DNA of 64,000 bases from Paenibacillus odorifer (GCF_000758725.1 NZ_CP009428.1:744001-808000); one strand, 5' to 3'. Positions 48,940 to 58,357 are shown, numbered from the stretch's first letter. Translations and numbers: made by a program. Notes: generated by a model not told the origin, from the letters alone.

Positions 48940-49578
48940 TTGCATCTCTCTATTCTTAAAGCCTTCAACCCGGATGTTCTTGTCGAAATGTTGGAAACTG
49001 CACATTACTTTGAAAAGTGGGATAAGCTGCTATACACTGCTGATATTTTGCATAGCTATGCCCAGCGTATATATGAAGAGCGACTGTACTATAAGGCGAT
49101 GGGGACGACAATACCTCTAATTAAGATGCAGCATCCACTTGTTTATTATTTTGGGTTCAGTCAACAGATGCGTGGAGTTGCATATCAACATCTGGGGGAT
49201 TACGAGCAAGCCAGGGATAGCATTTACAGATACGTAGAACTTGGATGGTTGGAGGATTTAGGACCGGACGGGCAAGAGATTGCTCGTGAATTTCGATATT
49301 TGGCAAAAATGAATTTATATGCCGTAGAGATTTTATCTGGAAAAGTAGAACTTCTGCATGATTATGCTTGCTTTCTACAGACCTATCCCAATGGACTACT
49401 TGATGGGCTGGTTGTAATTATGCAAACTGCGCTTTGTTTTGGATTGAATGTGGATGAGCAGTTGAGTCACTTAAATGATGATGTAAGTGAAATCAAGTTA
49501 GAACAAGATAAAACCGCACAGTCGAAGTACAGAAGATTTTGTTATCTGGTGGATTTATATAATATGTGGAAGTACTAA
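48940..49578 (+). CDS. Helical TPR-like protein of unknown function
   Basis: 212 residues from TTG 48940 with AGGGGG ten bases upstream. It contains helix pairs of TPR type (FEKWDKLLYTADILHSYAQR, VAYQHLGDYEQARDSIYRYV) like the C-terminal halves of Rgg/PlcR-type regulators, but without a DNA-binding domain. It is divergent from the XRE gene, so the two could form a regulator pair. Function not assigned. Confidence 0.65.
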   Translation: MHLSILKAFNPDVLVEMLETAHYFEKWDKLLYTADILHSYAQRIYEERLYYKAMGTTIPLIKMQHPLVYYFGFSQQMRGVAYQHLGDYEQARDSIYRYVELGWLEDLGPDGQEIAREFRYLAKMNLYAVEILSGKVELLHDYACFLQTYPNGLLDGLVVIMQTALCFGLNVDEQLSHLNDDVSEIKLEQDKTAQSKYRRFCYLVDLYNMWKY

Positions 49579-49650
49579 ATATAATGGTTTAATCACCAAA
49601 TTATACATACTTAGTGGAGGAATTCTCATATAAAAAAATATTACTAATGA

Positions 49651-50223
49651 TCCACTCGTCCGCGCGGCACGAAAGAATACTATGCCAACCAGCTTGCGGG
49701 CAAAAATGTGCTTGTTGGTTCTGTCCGGGGACCCGAACAAGTGGAGGTGGCGCTGCAGAAAGCTTTTTATCATATGCCGTTAAGGAATCTTGCAAATCAG
49801 AAGATACTAACGCAAATTGAATACGTAGCGATGTGCCAATCCCGCAAAAAGTTCATTGATCCTGCAAAAACGGGGATTCACTGGATAGGGAAAGTAGCGG
49901 ATTGGAAGGTGCTGCGGCGTAATGAGATTAAAGAGGTTCCTTGTCGCCCGGGTACTGAAGAAGATCTGTATGTACGATTTACGGTTGAGGAATGGAAGAG
50001 TTTAAACGCGCCTATCACACTAGGAGGACAAGGGATCTATACGGTGCTTTACACGAGCAAGTACATCCTGGATCGGGCCTTGGAGATTGCTGAGCTCCGT
50101 CTAGAAACGGAGGAAGAGCTTCGTGAATGGCGGGAGAAGCGCCGAAAGGGCAGAGTGAAGGTGAAGCTGGATCATGAGCAGTATGTGGACTTAGGGAAGG
50201 TTGTTGAAGTTCGGAATATTTAG
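49651..50223 (+). pseudogene. C-terminal remnant of a DUF2357-like restriction protein
   Basis: An open frame begins right after a stop at 49,648 with no start codon: STRPRGTKEYYANQLAGKNV, then LVGSVRGPEQVEVALQKAFY, GIHWIGKVADWKVLRRNEIK and EEDLYVRFTVEEWKSL. The KEYY-VLVG, G-HW-GKV-DWK and EE-LYVRF pattern recalls the tail of DUF2357/McrC-like nuclease proteins. A GTG at 49,708 could start 171 residues but would lack the front domain. Therefore it is a beheaded gene, like the other restriction debris at 43,053. Confidence 0.5.
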
Positions 50224-50902
50224 GTTAGTGAAAATGAAGTAAGGTGAACGGAACGAAAACATCATCGAACTCAAGCTGAATCATACAAAAGTGGATTTGG
50301 CTATAGTGTAGCTAGCGCGGATACTTTAAGTATTCGTGCTAGCTTCTGGTTTTGAAGTGATGGTGTATAATTCGGAAAATGTGCTAAAAGAGGTATACTC
50401 CGGCGAATTATTGTTTTTTTTGGTTCGTGAGAGATTAAATTGGAAGATTAGTACTGTGGAAATTATTAATGAAATGAAAGGAAATTTCACTTGAACAATT
50501 GAAGTACATAAATTATGAAATTAATTGTAACGCAGAGATTCTCCCCTTTTTCACCTCCCTATATCCACCCCGCAACTCTAGTATCAACGCTTTCGCGGAT
50601 AACACTCTTTTACCGCCATTGTTTCGTCCACTTGCCTATAAGCTCGCCGAAACATCGGCTGACCTTGTTCATAATAGAATTTCCCTTATCCCACAAATTC
50701 GGCTCGAAGTTGCTGTATGTTCTATTGAATGAATGTTGAAAAAAGCCGCTGGCTTCCGCGTTTTTTCTCACTATCCACAATTATCAAAACATTTTGTTAA
50801 TGCTCCGCCCTTTTCTCCGTATTAACATATGTAAGTTTCTTCACAACAAATTGCGCAATTTGTTTAGCTTTTCGATGAAGGTGAGGTGGAAGGAGGGTGG
50901 AG
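50224..50902. other. Intergenic region before the sigma factor gene
   Basis: 679 bases with no supported gene. Two short overlapping open frames at 50,499-50,739 show no protein family. A hairpin AAAAAAGC/GCGTTTTTT (about 50,742-50,767) could be a terminator. AT-rich sequence just before 50,890 may hold the sigma-gene promoter. Confidence 0.4.
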
Positions 50903-51481
50903 ATGGAGGTTATCCAAGGTAAAGTGGAGCGTTACATGAATACCGAAAGATCACGTGAAGCTATCATGTCCAAAGAGGAATTTACCCGGATGTATGATAC
51001 GTACTACCAACGTGTTTACAAATATATCTGTTATCGGATTAATAACCACCACGCGGCAGAGGACATATGCAGTCAGGTGTTTGAGACTGTGATGTGTAAG
51101 TATTATAGTTTTTCACAAGAAAAATCGAATTTTGAGGTGTGGCTGTTTGCCATTGTAAGAAATGCTGTGACGGACTACTTTCGGGCGCAGAAGAAAAGAA
51201 GCTATACCTCACTGGATTCGTTGCTGGAGCTTATATTTCCCAAGCCGTCTCCTGAGGAGCTGGCGATCCGTGAGGATAATAATCAGGCACTATTCAAGGC
51301 GCTCTCCAAGCTGCGTGAGAAGGAACGCAATATCATTGCAATGAAATATGGGGCTGGGCTGAAAAATTCCGAAATTGCACAGATCTTGGGAGTTAGTGAG
51401 TCCAATATCGGTGTCGTAGTATATAGAAGCTTGAAAAAACTGCATATTTCCTTAAAGGCAGGAGGGTTCAAAAATGAATAA
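50903..51481 (+). CDS. ECF-type sigma-70 family sigma factor
   Basis: 192 residues from ATG 50903 with AAGGAGG about seven bases upstream (GTG 50897 is an alternative). Region 2 spans about 25-90 (FTRMYDTYYQRVYKYICYRI, AAEDICSQVFETV). Region 4 spans about 130-185 (LSKLREKERNIIAMKYGAGL, KNSEIAQILGVSESNIGVVV). The gene overlaps the following membrane protein by eight bases, the standard layout for a sigma factor and its anti-sigma partner. Confidence 0.92.
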   Translation: MEVIQGKVERYMNTERSREAIMSKEEFTRMYDTYYQRVYKYICYRINNHHAAEDICSQVFETVMCKYYSFSQEKSNFEVWLFAIVRNAVTDYFRAQKKRSYTSLDSLLELIFPKPSPEELAIREDNNQALFKALSKLREKERNIIAMKYGAGLKNSEIAQILGVSESNIGVVVYRSLKKLHISLKAGGFKNE

Positions 51482-52325
51482 GAAAGATGATCTCACCAAA
51501 TTCAGCAAGACCATAGAACGGCTTGAGAATGCCGAACAGGGCAGCACTACCGCCAAAGAAAGAATCTATAACCGCTTGATATACAAATTGGACCATGGGG
51601 CTCTTAGCCCCCAATCAGAGATAAAGGACGGGATAACGATGAAAAAAAGCAGCTGGAGAAATGCAATAGTGATTGGCAGTGCAGTAATCTGTCTGGGTGG
51701 AGCATTCTCTGCAACCTCCTATGCACAGGACATGTTCCAATCGATAATGGCAAAGTTTGAAGTAGGAAATCTCGAAATCACGCAATACGATAAGGAAATT
51801 CCTTCGGCTGCACAGTCAATGACTCCATCTGAAGATGCCCAAGGCGGGGAGAATGCGGTCATTGAATTGCCGGTTGCAGCTAAGTTAAATCTGGATGAAG
51901 CCCGTGCAGCACTTGGTATGAACTTCCCGGCACCCGACTGGATGGGAGACTATGAGTTTGTGAATTGTGTTCTTCAGGGGACCAGCATGGTTGAAGTGCA
52001 GTATAATTCCGGAGAGAATGCTGTGGATTTTCTAATCTCCAAGGGCGGGGACAATGGGATCAGCACTACGGAAGAAGTGAAGACAGAAGTAATCAACGGG
52101 ACTAAAGTTTATTTTGCAAATGGAATTGTGATTTGGGAAGAGGATGGCTATACAGTAGAGTTGTATTCCCAAGTAGATTTTGACCAAGCTACACTAGGGA
52201 AAATCATTGATAGCTTTAACATTGGTGCGCCTGTTCAGCCTTTAGAGCAAGGTCAAGTGAAGGAGAACTTGCAAAAGAATGGAGCAGCGGTTGCAGCTCC
52301 GGCTCCGGCTGTAGATTCAAAATAA
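51474..52325 (+). CDS. Membrane-anchored probable anti-sigma factor
   Basis: 283 residues. The cytosolic N terminus (about 1-60) contains TIERLENAEQGSTTAKERIY. There is one membrane segment at about 63-81 (NAIVIGSAVICLGGAFSATS). The extracellular C-terminal domain (about 140-260) resembles DUF4367-type sensor domains (ALGMNFPAPDWMGDYEF), and the tail is Ala/Pro-rich. No zinc-binding anti-sigma motif (HxxxCxxC) is seen. Overlap with the sigma gene supports the role. The signal is unknown. Confidence 0.72.
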   Translation: MNKKDDLTKFSKTIERLENAEQGSTTAKERIYNRLIYKLDHGALSPQSEIKDGITMKKSSWRNAIVIGSAVICLGGAFSATSYAQDMFQSIMAKFEVGNLEITQYDKEIPSAAQSMTPSEDAQGGENAVIELPVAAKLNLDEARAALGMNFPAPDWMGDYEFVNCVLQGTSMVEVQYNSGENAVDFLISKGGDNGISTTEEVKTEVINGTKVYFANGIVIWEEDGYTVELYSQVDFDQATLGKIIDSFNIGAPVQPLEQGQVKENLQKNGAAVAAPAPAVDSK

Positions 52326-52364
52326 AAGACTTACTCCGGGCAGCAGCAGCCTATAGTTACACAC

Positions 52365-52404
52365 AGAAGACGCGAGGGGATTAGTCCCCTGAGCGTCTTC
52401 TTTT
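52365..52404 (+). terminator. Terminator after the sigma/anti-sigma pair
   Basis: AGAAGACGC (52365-52373) with GCGTCTTCT (52393-52401), with an AGGGGA/TCCCCT inner stem, then a T run. Confidence 0.88.
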
Positions 52405-52465
52405 TTGAGCACACTTTTATAGAACGTTCCCCAACCATTGCCACCCCCCAAAAACAAAAGTATAA

Positions 52466-52482
52466 TTGATAATGATTATCAA
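52466..52482. promoter_or_regulatory. Fur box upstream of the AraC-type regulator
   Basis: TTGATAATGATTATCAA is a perfect 7-1-7 inverted repeat (TGATAAT-G-ATTATCA), the consensus Fur site of Bacilli, 57 bases before the regulator ATG. Iron-replete Fur would repress. Confidence 0.9.
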
Positions 52483-52538
52483 TTAATGAATGAATAAAGA
52501 GTTAAGTGCATTTATATAAGCAGTAAAGAGGTGACAGA

Positions 52539-53651
52539 ATGCAAAAACAATCGCAAAAGACGGATTTAACTGAGGTTAGAAGATATATTGAAGAGAATTT
52601 CACGAAGCACTTGTCTTTAGCACATTTAGCTAATCTTTCTGGTCTTAGCTCCAGTTATTTTTCCTCGGCGTTTAAACAGGAATATATACAAAGTCCAATG
52701 GAGTTCGTTACGCAGCTGCGGATTCAAAAGGCTAAACAATTATTGCAAAAGGAAGACGTGCGCTTGAAGTTTATAGCAGAAGCGGTTGGATATAGTGATG
52801 AGTTTTATTTTAGTAGAGTGTTCAAAAAGGTCGAAGGGATATCCCCAACGATGTATTCCAGCCAGCAAAAATCTAATATCGGAGTTGTAACTGGGAATAT
52901 GATGGGGTATCTACATGCGGCAGGAATCATCCCGTTTGCTGCACCTTTAAGTGCAAAGTGGACACCGTACTACTATAATTTGTGGGCGCAAGAAATCGAG
53001 CATAAGGTAACCTTGACGCAAAATAAAAATTATTGCAGCCCAAATGAGCTATTGCATTTGCCAATTGATCTTCTTATTTCTCCAAAAGATTTGTCGTCAG
53101 AGCTGGTAAAACAGATAGAGGATCATTTTCCAATCTATTGGCTGGATGATAAGCAAGATTGTTTAGTAGCCTTAACTGAACTTGCTGCCCGACTAAATAA
53201 ACAAGAAGAAGCGAAACAGTGGATCACGCAGTATAGGGCAAGATTGGAAGACGTTCGGCGCAGGTTAGACTGGACCACTAATCCACCTAAAGTTCTAGTT
53301 ATACGTATCTATCAGCAGCAAATCTTTGCTTATTGTAATACAGGCATTCAGCATCTTTTATTTCAGGATTTGGGTGCAGAATCTAGTTATGAGCAGCCTG
53401 GTCTATATAATGCCGAGATTACTTTTGAAGAGTTAAGTAGATTGAAGGTAGATAAGCTATTTACGATTATATGCCCCGATGATGAGTCCCGCGCAACATG
53501 GCATCATTTGCAGAGAGAGGTTGGGTTCAGACAGTTAGAGGCTATTAAGCAGCAACAAATCTATGTTATTCATTCTGATCCTTGGTTTGAATACTCTCCT
53601 GTGGCTTTAAAACGAATGCTAGAGGAAGTTGCAGTAATGATGATACCTTGA
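52539..53651 (+). CDS. Btr-like AraC regulator with siderophore-binding domain
   Basis: 370 residues. The N-terminal AraC DNA-binding domain (about 8-110) contains LSLAHLANLSGLSSSYFSSA and YSDEFYFSRVFKKVEGISP. The rest (about 115-370) is a periplasmic-binding-protein-like domain (NIGVVTGNMMGYLHAAGIIP), as in Btr of Bacillus subtilis, which senses bacillibactin and activates feu uptake genes. It has no signal peptide, so it is cytosolic. A Fur box precedes it, and the uptake operon follows. Confidence 0.88.
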   Translation: MQKQSQKTDLTEVRRYIEENFTKHLSLAHLANLSGLSSSYFSSAFKQEYIQSPMEFVTQLRIQKAKQLLQKEDVRLKFIAEAVGYSDEFYFSRVFKKVEGISPTMYSSQQKSNIGVVTGNMMGYLHAAGIIPFAAPLSAKWTPYYYNLWAQEIEHKVTLTQNKNYCSPNELLHLPIDLLISPKDLSSELVKQIEDHFPIYWLDDKQDCLVALTELAARLNKQEEAKQWITQYRARLEDVRRRLDWTTNPPKVLVIRIYQQQIFAYCNTGIQHLLFQDLGAESSYEQPGLYNAEITFEELSRLKVDKLFTIICPDDESRATWHHLQREVGFRQLEAIKQQQIYVIHSDPWFEYSPVALKRMLEEVAVMMIP

Positions 53652-53717
53652 AAATGTACATGTCTAATCATAAGATGTTACATGGTCAATGCTTCCTATC
53701 TCTTATACACTCAATAC

Positions 53718-53740
53718 TGAGAATGATTATTATTGAGAAT
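53718..53740. promoter_or_regulatory. Fur box before the siderophore-uptake operon
   Basis: TGAGAATGATTATTATTGAGAAT contains overlapping Fur 7-1-7 half sites (written here as TGAGAATGATTATTA and ATTATTGAGAAT), 24 bases before the binding-protein ATG. It is less perfect than the site at 52,466. Confidence 0.75.
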
Positions 53741-53763
53741 ATAGGAAAGAGGGAAGGTCTATC

Positions 53764-54780
53764 ATGAAGGGGTTTAATACAAAAATAATAAGTTATGTTG
53801 TAATGGTTAGTTTATTATCCATTCTACTAACAGCTTGCGGCGGCAATAATACAGCGAATCAGCAAGCAACAGATACTCCAGTAACAACCAGTGAAACGAG
53901 TGCAACTGCAACGGATGAACCAACTGTACAAGAAACGGAAGTAGCGGCTAGAGAAGCGTTTGTAGTAACTGATCAAGTAGGCAATACAGTAAACATTCCG
54001 GGGACTGTACAAAAGGTGTATGCCCCTGGTTTAGAGGATTATTTAGTTACCCTTGGTGTAACCCCAGTAGCCCAATGGTCCACGGGTGAAAGACCGCAGC
54101 AGTATCTACAGGATACGTTAAGTGGTGTACAAGAAATCAGCTTCGCTAATGGTGTTCCCTCTCCAGAATCTGTAGTAGATTTGGAGCCGGAATTAATTAT
54201 ATTCCCCACTGCTTTTTATGCACAAAATGGTGTTTATGAAAACTACTCGCAAATTGCTCCAACTTACGTGTTTAAGAATGCACTCGGCAATGTAGTGGAA
54301 GCCACAGAAACGATTGCGAAATTGCTAGGTTTAGAGGATAAAGCAACAGAAGCTATTGCTGCTTACAATACAAAGCTGGAAGCAACTAAAGCACATTTAG
54401 CCAGCGTTTCTGCCGGTAAAAAAGCAATTTATATTAATGCGAATGCTCGTGCGATCTTTTTAGTGGGTAACTTCCATTACGGGGGTTATGTGCTGAGTGA
54501 GCTAGGCTTTGCTCAAAGTGCTCTTGTAGAAGGTGAAATGTCCGCTGATATTTCGCTGGAAATGCTGTCTGATTTAGATGCTGATTATATTTTCATTAAC
54601 GATAATGATGGTCTGGGAGATGCCTTCCTGGCAGACATTAAAGCTAGTCCTTTATGGAAGGCGCTGCCTGCAGTTCAAGCAGGTAAAGTGTTCGAGGTGG
54701 ATGGCGATCACTGGAGATCTAGCGGATTAATTGCTTATCAAAAAACGATGGACGATATTGTAGCGTTCCTGCTGCCATGA
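53764..54780 (+). CDS. Siderophore-binding lipoprotein (FeuA-like)
   Basis: 338 residues. The lipoprotein signal ends LLTAC with lipid Cys near residue 26, then a Thr-rich linker. The helical-backbone binding domain (about 60-338) contains VTDQVGNTVNIPGTVQKVYA, PSPESVVDLEPELIIFP and IYINANARAIFLVG. It delivers a ferric siderophore, by analogy ferri-bacillibactin or a related catecholate, to the permeases downstream. GGGAAGG precedes the ATG. The stop overlaps the esterase gene by four bases (ATGA). Confidence 0.9.
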   Translation: MKGFNTKIISYVVMVSLLSILLTACGGNNTANQQATDTPVTTSETSATATDEPTVQETEVAAREAFVVTDQVGNTVNIPGTVQKVYAPGLEDYLVTLGVTPVAQWSTGERPQQYLQDTLSGVQEISFANGVPSPESVVDLEPELIIFPTAFYAQNGVYENYSQIAPTYVFKNALGNVVEATETIAKLLGLEDKATEAIAAYNTKLEATKAHLASVSAGKKAIYINANARAIFLVGNFHYGGYVLSELGFAQSALVEGEMSADISLEMLSDLDADYIFINDNDGLGDAFLADIKASPLWKALPAVQAGKVFEVDGDHWRSSGLIAYQKTMDDIVAFLLP

Positions 54781-55598
54781 TTATCAAACCGTATGTAAAA
54801 CCAAACTATGAAACGATGCTGATCACGAGTAAAGCTAACAATAAGGACTATGAAATTTTTATTGCCAAGCCTTTGGATGAGCCTGCAAAAGATGGCTACG
54901 GTGTCATTTATGTTCTTGACGGTAATGGACTTTTTGAAACCGCTGCTGAAATCACCCGATTGCTGACGCGTAAGCCTAAAGGCTATCCACCCGCGATTGT
55001 TGTTGGCATTGGTTATCCTGGAGGTGAGGCGTTTGATACCGTGCGTCGAACCTATGATTTAACCATGCCAGCCGAGCTCGCGAATTTACCGAAACGTCCC
55101 AACGGCGAGCCTTGGCCTGAATTTGGCGGGGCAGATGAGCTGCTAGCTTTTTTTGAAAAAGAGTTAATGCCAGCCATTGCCCAGCGGTTCGTTATCAATA
55201 AGCAGAAGCAAGCATTGTTTGGTCATTCCTTTGGCGGATTATTTGTTCTGCATGCCTTATTTACACAACCTACCTTGTTTTCGCATTATATTGCAAGCAG
55301 TGCTTCCATCTGGTGGAATGACTACGCACTTTTAAAGGAATATGAGAGTTTTAAAGCTGATTTACACAGCAATACGTTAAGTCAGTTACCTAAAACACTT
55401 ATGATTGCCGGTGGAGAAGAGCTGGATTATATGGTCAAGGATAGCTTGGATTTATGTAACAGCATGATGGCCTTACACCTTCCAAGCTTTGAAGTAAACT
55501 GGGCATTGCTTGAGCAAGAGGAGCATGTAAGTGTAATCTCGGGTGCGATTAGTCGGGCCGTCAAATTTTTGCTTACCACATCCTCTGACTTGCGTTAG
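54777..55598 (+). CDS. BesA/IroE-like ferric-siderophore esterase
   Basis: 273 residues, cytosolic alpha/beta hydrolase of the esterase D (YbbA/BesA) group. It has the YVLDGNGLFE loop near residue 45, GIGYPGG near 77, GHSFGG with Ser151, the acid possibly in GGEELDYM near 217 and a late EEHVSV His near 243. Family members hydrolyse the trilactone of imported ferric enterobactin or bacillibactin to free iron. It is coupled to the binding-protein gene by a four-base overlap, which supports a catecholate trilactone siderophore. Confidence 0.87.
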   Translation: MIIKPYVKPNYETMLITSKANNKDYEIFIAKPLDEPAKDGYGVIYVLDGNGLFETAAEITRLLTRKPKGYPPAIVVGIGYPGGEAFDTVRRTYDLTMPAELANLPKRPNGEPWPEFGGADELLAFFEKELMPAIAQRFVINKQKQALFGHSFGGLFVLHALFTQPTLFSHYIASSASIWWNDYALLKEYESFKADLHSNTLSQLPKTLMIAGGEELDYMVKDSLDLCNSMMALHLPSFEVNWALLEQEEHVSVISGAISRAVKFLLTTSSDLR

Positions 55599-55619
55599 AA
55601 ATCATATTCGTTTGCATCT

Positions 55620-55645
55620 GAGCTGGCCCTTGGCTGGCTCTTTTT
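55620..55645 (+). terminator. Attenuator-like hairpin between esterase and permease genes
   Basis: GAGCTGGCC (55620-55628), CTT loop, GGCTGGCTC (55632-55640), then five T. It may lower expression of the permeases relative to the binding protein. Confidence 0.6.
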
Positions 55646-55664
55646 GTAAAGTGAAGGGAAAGGG

Positions 55665-56705
55665 TTGGAAACATTGGCCGCAAATGTTCAGAAATCACCA
55701 CTAGCAGGAGAAAAAAAGTTCTCCTTTTTAGTATTGCTAATCTTCATGCTCCTCCTATTAATAGGCGTATTAGTGCTTGCTATGGCCCTTGGCGCGAAAA
55801 AAATACCCTTCGCAGATGTATTCATGTCGATCATTGCTTTTGATGATAAGTCTTCTACTCATCAGGTGATCCAGTCGATTCGTTTACCCCGGGTACTTGC
55901 CGCTATGGCAACAGGCGCTGGATTTGCAGTAAGTGGAGCGATTATTCAAGGGATTAGTCGCAATCCTTTAGCCGATTCGGGGATTCTTGGTTTAAATGCT
56001 GGGGCCGGGGTCACGTTAGTTATTGCCATGGTTTTCCTGCCAACGATTTCATTCACAGGTACACTTTGGCTCTGTATTCTAGGTGCGGGATTAGGAGCGG
56101 GTTTAGTTTTTAGTGTTGACCTATTAAGTAAACGAGGCATGACGCCTATTCGGCTTGTACTGGCGGGTGCTGCCATCTCTGCTATGCTAACTGCCCTAAG
56201 TGAAGGAATAAGTATCTTTTTTTCAGTGGCTCAGCAGGTGGCTTTTTGGTATGGAGGAGGTTTAAGTGGCATTAGCATGACCCATCTACAGCAAATGTTG
56301 CCTTGGATGCTTCTTGCGCTATTACTTGCCATCGTAATTTCAAAGTCGATTACTATACTATCTGTAGGGGATGAGACAGCGGAAGGGTTAGGCGTTAATA
56401 TTAAACTTATCAAAAATCTTTCGCTTTTAGCCGCATTCATGTTAGCTGGGATTTCATGTGCTTTAGCTGGATCTGTAAGCTTTGTGGGCTTAATTGCTCC
56501 GCATTTGGTACGTTACATAGTGGGTGTGGATTATCGTTATATTATTCCATTATCCGCAATTCTGGGAGCCACCCTTGTTGTGCTTGCTGATTTAGTGGCA
56601 CGTATCGTAAATGCCCCTTATGAAATCCCTGTAGGTGCTGTAATTGCGGTTATTGGTGTTCCGTTCTTTCTATATTTGGCACGTAAAGAAAGGCGGGAAC
56701 TATAG
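55665..56705 (+). CDS. FecCD-family ferric-siderophore permease 1
   Basis: 346 residues from TTG 55665, with GAAGGGAAAGGG directly upstream (TTG 55674 possible). About nine or ten membrane segments. FecCD hallmarks: RLPRVLAAMATGAGFAVSGA near 77, SRNPLADSGILGLNAGAGV near 100, and AGSVSFVGLIAPHLVRYIVG near 269, the region contacting the ATPase. It forms a heterodimer with the next gene product. It lies in the Fur-controlled operon. Confidence 0.92.
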   Translation: METLAANVQKSPLAGEKKFSFLVLLIFMLLLLIGVLVLAMALGAKKIPFADVFMSIIAFDDKSSTHQVIQSIRLPRVLAAMATGAGFAVSGAIIQGISRNPLADSGILGLNAGAGVTLVIAMVFLPTISFTGTLWLCILGAGLGAGLVFSVDLLSKRGMTPIRLVLAGAAISAMLTALSEGISIFFSVAQQVAFWYGGGLSGISMTHLQQMLPWMLLALLLAIVISKSITILSVGDETAEGLGVNIKLIKNLSLLAAFMLAGISCALAGSVSFVGLIAPHLVRYIVGVDYRYIIPLSAILGATLVVLADLVARIVNAPYEIPVGAVIAVIGVPFFLYLARKERREL

Positions 56706-57691
56706 TGAAGCTAAGATGGAAATTTATAATTATAGCAATCATTTTACTGCTAGGCTTTATATATAGTGTATCTACTGGTCAAAGCAGCTTAAACTTACAA
56801 GAGTTATGGCAAACCGTATTAGGAAAGGGAACACCGAGGCAGGAGCTTGTACTTTTTCAGTTCCGTATTCCTCGAATGATCTTGGGTTTTCTAGTAGGTG
56901 GCGCGTTGGCAATAGCAGGAATGCTGCTGCAAGCCATAAGCCGAAATGCTTTAGCAGACCCGGGCATACTGGGGATAAATGCTGGTGCTGGATTATCCAT
57001 GATGTTATTTTTACTCTTACAAAATAGTTCTACCGGCTTACATACTTATGTTCAGCCCTTGTACGCCCTATTGGGCGGATTTATCGTTGTGGCGCTCTTA
57101 TTTATGCTTTCCTATGATCGCAATCAAGGCATTATTCCCATTCGATTAATTTATACAGGTATTGCTGTTGCGGCTGCGATTAGTGCATTTATGATTGTGT
57201 TAACCTTCGTACTAGATCCTTCGCAATATCAGATGATTAAGGTGTGGTTGGCAGGGAACATAGGGAATAGTAATTGGAGTCACGTGTATGCTATGCTGCC
57301 TTGGTTACTTCTTATTGTGCCTTTATTAATTCGGAATCATCTTATATTGGATGTGCTAAGGCTTAACGATCCTGTAGTTATTAGTTTAGGGGTATCTTTA
57401 AATAAATATCGCGTTTGGTTTTTAGTATGTAGTGTATTATTGGCGGCACCAGCGGTTGCCGTTAGTGGAAGTATTGGATTCGTAGGTTTAGTAGTTCCAC
57501 ATTTAGTTAGACGACTCTTTCGTGGTCATAAAATAATGATTCCCGCATGCCTACTAATAGGTGGCGGATTAGTTGTTATTGCAGATGCGCTTGGTAAAAT
57601 GGTAGTAGCCAATACTGAAATACCAGCAGGAGTAATCGTGGCTTTAATCGGTGCTCCATACTTTTTATATAAATTGATTAAAAGTGAATAA
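56705..57691 (+). CDS. FecCD-family ferric-siderophore permease 2
   Basis: 328 residues from GTG 56705, overlapping the previous stop by one base. Same fold: FRIPRMILGFLVGGALAIAG near 53, SRNALADPGILGINAGAGLS near 78, and SGSIGFVGLVVPHLVRRLFR near 258. No ATPase gene follows. As in the feu system of Bacillus, an ATPase encoded elsewhere must power it. A bidirectional terminator ends the operon. Confidence 0.92.
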   Translation: MKLRWKFIIIAIILLLGFIYSVSTGQSSLNLQELWQTVLGKGTPRQELVLFQFRIPRMILGFLVGGALAIAGMLLQAISRNALADPGILGINAGAGLSMMLFLLLQNSSTGLHTYVQPLYALLGGFIVVALLFMLSYDRNQGIIPIRLIYTGIAVAAAISAFMIVLTFVLDPSQYQMIKVWLAGNIGNSNWSHVYAMLPWLLLIVPLLIRNHLILDVLRLNDPVVISLGVSLNKYRVWFLVCSVLLAAPAVAVSGSIGFVGLVVPHLVRRLFRGHKIMIPACLLIGGGLVVIADALGKMVVANTEIPAGVIVALIGAPYFLYKLIKSE

Positions 57692-57727
57692 CTGAAAAAA
57701 GCTATTGTGTGATTGATGCTGGAAATA

Positions 57728-57773
57728 AAAAAAGAATGCCTTGATTATGCAATAATCCAAGGCATTCTTTTTT
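57728..57773. terminator. Bidirectional terminator between siderophore operon and padR
   Basis: AAAAAAGAATGCCTTG (57728-57743) and CAAGGCATTCTTTTTT (57758-57773) form a 16-pair stem. It also serves the convergent padR gene, whose stop overlaps its edge. Confidence 0.9.
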
Positions 57774-58311
57774 ATATAGTTTTCGTTTTCAGCTTTTCTA
57801 AAAGAACTTTCCACCAGTGTATAGATTGCTCAAGTTGAGAAGCGTAGTAGCTTTCCATGAAATCTACGACGTCACGGGTGGAGCTATCTACATCTATTTG
57901 CTGGTAAATTTGATTTAATTGATCTTTTTTTATAAGTGACTGTTCAATTTTCTTCTCGATAATCGGGATCACTTTATCAGTCTCTACAAAACGAAGATTC
58001 ACAAGAGCAACAATCATATCTGAAATAGATTCTGCATCTTCTATTACCTTATAAATTTTGAGCGGGAGTTGCTTGCGCCCTTTATCGGTAATGGAAAACA
58101 CCTGTTTGTCTGGGCGATGTTCTTCTTTGATAATCTCTACCTGTTCAACTAAGCCCTGTTTCGTAAGGGATTCAAAATGATAATATAGTTTGCTTTCAGA
58201 TAGATTTAGCAATGTATCAAATGGAATAGGGGTGGATAGTTCTTTTTTTAATTTATAAGGATAATTATTTTCATCCATTAACTTACTTAAGATATAAATT
58301 TGAATTGACAT
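57772..58311 (-). CDS. PadR-family transcriptional regulator
   Basis: 179 residues from the ATG at 58311 (AGGAGTG upstream; a GTG at 58323 overlaps the site). Winged-helix domain at about 1-85: MSIQIYILSKLMDENNYPYK, LSESKLYYHFESLTKQGLVE, RPDKQVFSITDKGRKQL. A C-terminal coiled helix for dimerisation ends in WWKVLLEKLKTKTI. It lies 46 bases after the transporter-like gene on the same strand and probably represses it. Confidence 0.87.
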   Translation of the reverse strand: MSIQIYILSKLMDENNYPYKLKKELSTPIPFDTLLNLSESKLYYHFESLTKQGLVEQVEIIKEEHRPDKQVFSITDKGRKQLPLKIYKVIEDAESISDMIVALVNLRFVETDKVIPIIEKKIEQSLIKKDQLNQIYQQIDVDSSTRDVVDFMESYYASQLEQSIHWWKVLLEKLKTKTI

Positions 58312-58357
58312 CACAGAACCCACTCCTAATTGTTGGCTAAACTCTATCTTACCAAAC

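Noticed and set aside
50499..50739. Two overlapping 74-77 codon frames
   Set aside because: No ribosome site or family, and they overlap each other in different frames; treated as intergenic.
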